Below the pieces are notes generated by a model. The model made no database searches. It saw only the letters and a program-made list of their open reading frames with translations, and was not told where the DNA came from. Positions 32,957 through 37,417 of a stretch of 37,417 bases of DNA are shown piece after piece. Position numbers and translations under genes: made by a program. How positions within the stretch are numbered: the stretch's first letter is position 1; the number at the start of each line of letters is the position of its first letter. Location: NCBI GenBank assembly GCA_027618475.1, contig JAQCEJ010000049.1:1-37417 (forward strand). The letters are read 5' to 3'. Source of the DNA: Planctomycetota bacterium (lineage in GTDB: Bacteria > Planctomycetota > Planctomycetia > Planctomycetales > Planctomycetaceae).

Positions 32957-34423
32957 TTAAGCAATCAACTCGTCGATTACTTTTGCCGGGTACACATCCG
33001 TCAGCCGTTCATCCCGGCCGTTGAGATTGTAGGTAACACGCTCGTGATCGAGCCCGAGTTGATGCAAAATCGTGGCATGCAAATCGGCAACCATTGTGGG
33101 CTTTTCAACGGCGTAATATCCCAACTCATCTGTTGCTCCGTACGCCTGTCCCCCTTTGATTCCGCCGCCGGCCATCCAGACACTGAAACCCTGTTTGTGA
33201 TGATCGCGGCCATCACCCGACTGGCTTACTGGCGTGCGCCCGAACTCACCTCCCCAGACGATCAGCACATCGTCGAGCATGCCGCGCTGCTTGAGATCCT
33301 TAATAAGCGCTGCCGCCGGCTGGTCAGTCTTCTCGCAGCAGTTGCGCGTGGCGACGGCGTTGTTGCCATGCGTATCCCAGATTTGTCCTGCAACGAAGAT
33401 CTGCACATAGCGCACGCCCCGTTCGACGAGGCGGCGGGCGATAAGACACCGGCGTGCGTAACTGTCGGTTTTCTCACTTCCGATGCCGTAAAGATCGTGT
33501 GTCTCTTTCGTCTCTTGCGCGAGCTCCAGCGCTTCTGCGGCGTGAAGTTGCATTCTGCCAGCGAGTTCGTAACTGGCAATGCGGGCTTCGAGTTGCGGTG
33601 CAAGACGTGGATGTTGCAAGAGATGATCGGCGTTCATCGTCTTGAGCAAATCTCGCCTCAGGTTGTCGATAGATGTCGAGACCGGCGTCGTCGGGTTGAG
33701 ATACAGCACCGGCGTCCCTGTATGGCGGAAATGCACGCCTTGATATTTTGGTGGTAGAAAACCGCTTGACCAGTTTCGGGCACCATCGGTCGGCAGTGAC
33801 GAATCATTTCGCAAAACAACGTACGCCGGCAGATTTTCGGTCTCGGCACCGAGCGCATATGTCACCCACGAACCGATCGACGGCCGGCCCGAAACGATTC
33901 GACCGGTATGCATCTGCCACAACGCCTGCTCGTGGTTGTTGTGCTCGCAATGCATCGAACGAATGACGGCGATGTCGTCGGCACAACCTGCAACGTGCGG
34001 CATTACTTCGGAATACTCGACGCCGCATTCCCCCGCAGGGGCGAATTTAAATGGCGATTTCATCAAGTTGCCATGCGCACTGATTTTTACCAGATCGGTG
34101 AACGAATCGGGCATCGGCTGCCCGTCACGTTTTGTCAATTCGGGCTTGGGATCGAGCAAATCCATATGACTCGGCCCACCATGCATGAAAAGTTGGATCA
34201 CCGCCTTCGCCCGCGGTTTGTGGTGCGGTGCGAGCGAAATTTCGCCTCGGGCGGACGAGTCGCCAAGCAGAGAGGCGAGCGCAAGTCCGGTGAATCCGGC
34301 CGCCGTCCGTTGAAACAATTCGCGGCGATCGAGGAGGTCGTAGAGATGGCGGATTTGGGGGGAGATGTTGAGCATGAGATTGCTTTCGTTGTGACTTTTC
34401 TTCATGGCTCTTGGCCGTAACAT
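32957..34423 (-). CDS. DUF1501 domain-containing protein
   Basis: A 488-residue DUF1501 protein, the usual partner of the PSCyt1/DUF1549/DUF1553 gene just upstream (59-base gap, same strand). The N-terminus lacks a strict RR motif in a classical position: RRELFQRTAAGFTGLALASLLGDSSARG near residues 33-60 is the Tat-like signal. Motifs are FMHGGPSHMDLLDPKPE, HCEHNNHEQA and WGGEFGRTPVSQSGDGRDHH. Start is uncertain: ATG 34423, ATG 34405 (preceded by AAGAG) or ATG 34375. The double-cupin gene follows. Role unknown, but tight pairing with the DUF1553 protein suggests a joint function in the cell envelope. Confidence 0.9.
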   Translation of the reverse strand: MLRPRAMKKSHNESNLMLNISPQIRHLYDLLDRRELFQRTAAGFTGLALASLLGDSSARGEISLAPHHKPRAKAVIQLFMHGGPSHMDLLDPKPELTKRDGQPMPDSFTDLVKISAHGNLMKSPFKFAPAGECGVEYSEVMPHVAGCADDIAVIRSMHCEHNNHEQALWQMHTGRIVSGRPSIGSWVTYALGAETENLPAYVVLRNDSSLPTDGARNWSSGFLPPKYQGVHFRHTGTPVLYLNPTTPVSTSIDNLRRDLLKTMNADHLLQHPRLAPQLEARIASYELAGRMQLHAAEALELAQETKETHDLYGIGSEKTDSYARRCLIARRLVERGVRYVQIFVAGQIWDTHGNNAVATRNCCEKTDQPAAALIKDLKQRGMLDDVLIVWGGEFGRTPVSQSGDGRDHHKQGFSVWMAGGGIKGGQAYGATDELGYYAVEKPTMVADLHATILHQLGLDHERVTYNLNGRDERLTDVYPAKVIDELIA

Positions 34424-34482
34424 CGACTGCGAAAATTAGCCCAAGGCGACAGGCACACGAAACGGCTGTATTTTATGAGAGA

Positions 34483-37131
34483 TCAATCGATATAAAGAAA
34501 CTCATTGCTATTGAGCAATACGAGCGCCGCTTGCTCCCACGCGGTCCTTGATGCGGCGTATCGGGCTTCTGGGGTGGCGGCGCTACCGAGGTCGGATTGA
34601 AGTTGTGTGGTTGCAGAGGTTATGAATTCCTGGAGGGTTTTCACTTCATGAGGATTCGCCGTTCGCGAGAATAGGAGCTGATATGCCGTCTGAATGCGTT
34701 CGGGATCTTCATCACTCGACTGAATCAGCCGATCGGCTAATGCCTGCGCGGCCCGTTCGGCGAACGGGCCATGCCACATTGCCAGCGCCTGGAGCGGGAC
34801 GATCGACGTTGTTCGTTCGGGGCAGTTGACTTCCATCATGGGGGTGTCGAACAGATCGAACATCGTCAGGTGCTGGCTACGGCGGATGATGAGATACACG
34901 CTGCGACGATGGCCTTGTGCATCATCGGCAGTAATTACCGACCCATCGCCAAGCTGCTGTACGGGAACTGGTGTGCCGAAAAACTGTTCATTCATAAGCC
35001 CCGATACCGCCAGCATGCTGTCGCGAATCATTTCTCCTTCATGTCGGCGAGGGGGCCAGGCGCCGAGCAAAATGTTATCGGGATCAGCGGCGGTGAGCGC
35101 CGGCGTCACGGCGGATGACTGACGATATACGTTCGATGTAACGATCAGCCGGTGCATCGCTTTCATGCTCCAACCAGAATCCATAAACTCGACCGCCAGC
35201 CAGTCGAGCAGCTCGGGATGCGTCGGCCGCGCACCGGTGATGCCGAAGTTTGCCCGCGTCGAGACAATGCCGCGACCGAAATGATGCGCCCACATGCGGT
35301 TGATCTGCACGCGGGCCGTCAGCGGATTCTCGCGGGCCGTCAACCATTCGGCGAACGCCTTGCGTCGACCCGAGGTTTTGTAACTTTCTTCGGGGGAGAA
35401 TTCGAAACCAGCGGGTGCGAGGACTTCGGGGACATCGGCCTGGACGACGGCTCCTGGTTTTGTGTGGTCGCCGCGAATGAGAACATGCCCTTCAGAAATC
35501 GGGCCTTCGAGGTCCTGCAGTCCTCGAAGGAGCACAACACTTGAGTGCGATTTGATCGACTGTTCGGCAGCGAGTGCTGCGTTCAACGGAGCGAGTTCCG
35601 TCAGATACTCGGCATAACGCTGCTTCAATTCATCATCAGCAAGTCCGACTTCGGGCAAATATTGCGCAATCAAACTTTTCTGCTCGTCATTACGCTGGGC
35701 TTCAGCGGTGACGACAGCTGCCAGAACTTTTTCGCGTACTGTGGCGTCAATCGCATTTATCGATTCGGCGAGATGCTCGTTTGCCCGTTTTTTACGAAAT
35801 CGGCCGCCGACATCGGCGATGGCCGCGTTGAGTTCGACAATGCGTGCCTCGGCCCGTTCGGACATCTGTTTTTTTCGCGCCTGTTCGGCTTCGGTCGCTA
35901 ACGGAATACCACGTTCGATCGACGGCTTCCAGCGGTCGAGTTTAGGATCGAGTGCCGGCAAGAGAATCGCTTGCAGCGAATAATAATCGCGCTGCGACAG
36001 GGGATCGAATTTGTGCTGATGGCATTTTGCACAATGAATCGTCAGTCCGAGAAACGTCGTCCCCACGATCTGCATGGTGTCGCTCATCACCTGCTGGACT
36101 TCGTTATCTTCGATATAGCTGGGATACGTCGGATCGCTCGCGGTCCGCAAAAAACCGGTCGCCGTCATTTGGCGGATCATTTCGGAGGTGAGCTCGTCGG
36201 CTCGCCGCCAGTCGCTGAGTTCATCGCCGGCGAGTTGCTCAGTTACGAACTGGTCGTACGGCAAATCATCGTTGTGAGCGCGAATCACATAGTCGCGATA
36301 CCGCCATGCTTCGGGGCGAACGCGGTCGGCCGCGAGGTAACCGTCAGAGTCGGCATGTCCGGCGATATCGAGCCAATGACGGCCCCATCGTTCTCCGTAG
36401 TGCGGCGAAGCGAGCAATCGATCGACGAGTTGTTCATAAGCATTGGGAGATTCATCGGACAGAAATTCTGCGAGTTGTGCCGGCGTCGGCGGCAGACCAG
36501 TGAGATCGAAATACAACCGGCGAACCTGCGATTCTCGTGATGCATCACCTTGAAAAGTCAATCCTTTTTCTTCGAGTTTAGCGAGCAGAAAGGCGTCGAT
36601 CGGCGTGCGTACCTGACCGATATGCATTACGGTCGGGATCGGCAGTTTGACCGGCGATTGAAACGACCAGAACGCGCGGTCTTCAGCGGTGACCCGTTTT
36701 GCAGCGTCCGATTCTTCTAGAGGCAGTTCGGTTTCGTTCTTAAGTTTTGCACCGCCGAGAATCCACTCTCGCAAGAGTTGCTTCTTTTCTTTGTCGAGCG
36801 GCTCTTCATCCGGAGGGGGCATCTCGCCGCTTTCGATCTTTTCGAGCAACAGTGATTCGCCGGGTTTGCCGATTGATAGTGCCGTCCCGCTGTCGCCACC
36901 TTTGACGATGGTGAACCTCCGGCGAAGATCGAGTCCCCCTTCCAGTTTTTCGCCGCCGTGACATTTCAGGCAGTGAGCTTCGAGCAACGGTACGATGTCG
37001 GTTTCGAAGAAAATCTCGCGTAAAACATCAGCGGCCGGATCATCAAAAGCGACTGCAGAAGGTAACGAAACCTGCGACCAGACTAGCATCGCTGCCATAA
37101 GAGCCGAAAATTGCCCCAACTGAATGATCAT
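34483..37131 (-). CDS. PSCyt1/DUF1549/DUF1553 cytochrome-like protein
   Basis: An 882-residue secreted protein with a signal peptide (to about residue 29) and three planctomycete-specific parts in order: an N-terminal cytochrome c-like domain with C54-L-K-C57-H58 (heme site, HCLKCHGG), then DUF1549 (PSCyt2; a second CAKCH site at the HCAKCHQHKFDPL motif, typical for the domain), and DUF1553 (PSD1) in the C-terminal third, with GRGIVSTRANFG and HPELLDWLA. The region between the domains (residues about 430-530) is helical and charged and may form a coiled coil. The DUF1501 gene follows directly. Such proteins are thought to act as envelope redox or sugar-processing proteins in planctomycetes, but no reaction is established. 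Confidence 0.93.
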   Translation of the reverse strand: MIIQLGQFSALMAAMLVWSQVSLPSAVAFDDPAADVLREIFFETDIVPLLEAHCLKCHGGEKLEGGLDLRRRFTIVKGGDSGTALSIGKPGESLLLEKIESGEMPPPDEEPLDKEKKQLLREWILGGAKLKNETELPLEESDAAKRVTAEDRAFWSFQSPVKLPIPTVMHIGQVRTPIDAFLLAKLEEKGLTFQGDASRESQVRRLYFDLTGLPPTPAQLAEFLSDESPNAYEQLVDRLLASPHYGERWGRHWLDIAGHADSDGYLAADRVRPEAWRYRDYVIRAHNDDLPYDQFVTEQLAGDELSDWRRADELTSEMIRQMTATGFLRTASDPTYPSYIEDNEVQQVMSDTMQIVGTTFLGLTIHCAKCHQHKFDPLSQRDYYSLQAILLPALDPKLDRWKPSIERGIPLATEAEQARKKQMSERAEARIVELNAAIADVGGRFRKKRANEHLAESINAIDATVREKVLAAVVTAEAQRNDEQKSLIAQYLPEVGLADDELKQRYAEYLTELAPLNAALAAEQSIKSHSSVVLLRGLQDLEGPISEGHVLIRGDHTKPGAVVQADVPEVLAPAGFEFSPEESYKTSGRRKAFAEWLTARENPLTARVQINRMWAHHFGRGIVSTRANFGITGARPTHPELLDWLAVEFMDSGWSMKAMHRLIVTSNVYRQSSAVTPALTAADPDNILLGAWPPRRHEGEMIRDSMLAVSGLMNEQFFGTPVPVQQLGDGSVITADDAQGHRRSVYLIIRRSQHLTMFDLFDTPMMEVNCPERTTSIVPLQALAMWHGPFAERAAQALADRLIQSSDEDPERIQTAYQLLFSRTANPHEVKTLQEFITSATTQLQSDLGSAATPEARYAASRTAWEQAALVLLNSNEFLYID

Positions 37132-37178
37132 GACCTGATTCCGATCGAATCACCGGGATAGTGGATCGCAAGCACGAG

Positions 37179-37196
37179 AACCTCTGACGAGAGGTT
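37179..37196 (-). other. stem-loop near the predicted transcript start
   Basis: AACCTCT (37179-37185) and AGAGGTT (37190-37196) are perfect inverted repeats with a 4-base loop. In relation to the minus-strand promoter at 37204-37232 it would form a hairpin at the very 5' end of the DUF1553 transcript, where it could protect the mRNA. Confidence 0.4.
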
Positions 37197-37203
37197 ATTC
37201 TAT

Positions 37204-37232
37204 ATTATTGCTTATCCCACAATGAGTTGCAA
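37204..37232 (-). promoter_or_regulatory. sigma70-like promoter of the DUF1553 operon
   Basis: On the minus strand TTGCAA (37227-37232) and AATAAT (37204-37209) are spaced by exactly 17 bases and match the -35 and -10 consensus at four and five positions. It lies about 75 bases upstream of the start codon. The strength is only inferred. Confidence 0.5.
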
Positions 37233-37276
37233 TTAATGTTCCGGTGAAAATATTCCGTTTGTAACGGTCGAATTCA

Positions 37277-37306
37277 TCGACCAATCTTGCTTCACCGATC
37301 TATAAT
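37277..37306 (+). promoter_or_regulatory. possible promoter of the gene at the right edge
   Basis: A perfect TATAAT (37301-37306) with TCGACC 18 bases upstream (37277-37282, four of six matches) precedes the plus-strand gene that begins at 37413. Confidence 0.4.
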
Positions 37307-37412
37307 TGCAATAATACATGTAGAAGCGTCGATGAATTTATAAGATGTAAGACGCGCACCCTAGCCCGAATGGACCCACCGGACGGTTACCCCGCCTTAT
37401 AAGGAGTACCTC

Positions 37413-37417
37413 ATGTT
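37413..37417 (+). CDS. start of a gene cut by the window edge
   Basis: AAGGAG (37401-37406) stands seven bases before an ATG at 37413-37415, an ideal ribosome binding site and start codon, and the window ends two bases later. Nothing can be said about the product. Confidence 0.6.

Noticed and set aside
33044-33757. Plus-strand frame of 237 codons inside the DUF1501 gene
   Set aside because: Shadow of a clear DUF1501 reading frame.
34455-34475. Sequence ACGAAACGGCTGTA resembling an arm of the 93-bp repeat
   Set aside because: Only one short arm matches and no second arm lies at the expected distance.

Overview
The window looks like a chromosome segment of a marine or freshwater planctomycete (Planctomycetia, probably Planctomycetales). 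The evidence is the set of lineage-typical families: three DUF1501 proteins, a PSCyt1/DUF1549/DUF1553 protein next to one of them, a DUF1559 pseudopilin, a DUF11-repeat surface protein, and many secreted proteins with Sec or Tat signals. No phage, IS transposase, CRISPR array, rRNA or convincing tRNA was seen. Gene order looks chromosomal and mostly ordinary, with short operons on both strands.

Layout. 0.2-1.7 kb: DUF1501 protein (-). 2.2-4.7 kb: PaaI-type thioesterase plus a secreted alpha/beta hydrolase (+). 5.0-7.9 kb: a two-gene unit of a large secreted protein of unknown function and an exosortase/archaeosortase-like membrane protein with a visible Cys/Arg/His set (+). 8.0-10.4 kb: DUF11 surface protein (-), ending at a strong terminator. 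11.0-14.5 kb: gamma-glutamyltransferase family protein and sodium:solute symporter (+). 14.6-17.2 kb: minus-strand trio of a DMP19-like lipoprotein, a secreted protein with an EF-hand loop, and a membrane-anchored thioredoxin-fold protein that has lost its CxxC cysteines. 17.4-19.8 kb: HD-domain protein, phosphotriesterase-family hydrolase with a Tat-like signal, RidA-family protein (+). 20.1-22.8 kb: ClpS, RluA-type pseudouridine synthase and Gfo/Idh/MocA oxidoreductase, interleaved with copies of a 93-bp repeat. 22.9-23.8 kb: DUF1559 pseudopilin (-). 24.0-29.4 kb: LpxL-type acyltransferase, DUF1501 protein, secreted esterase, NHL-repeat protein, then a DUF433/DUF5615 toxin-antitoxin-like pair (+). 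29.5-31.6 kb: purD and an SDR (+). 31.7-37.1 kb: minus-strand operon PSCyt1/DUF1549/DUF1553 - DUF1501 - double-cupin protein. The last bases hold a ribosome binding site and the first codon of a new plus-strand gene.

The most unusual features are a family of about 93-bp repeats with inverted ends (five copies: 4.7, 16.5, 19.8, 20.5 and 21.6 kb), some of which supply stop or possibly start codons of neighbouring genes, and the exosortase-like protein, which has no recognisable substrate tail in the window. All functional calls come from reading translated motifs; no database search was run.
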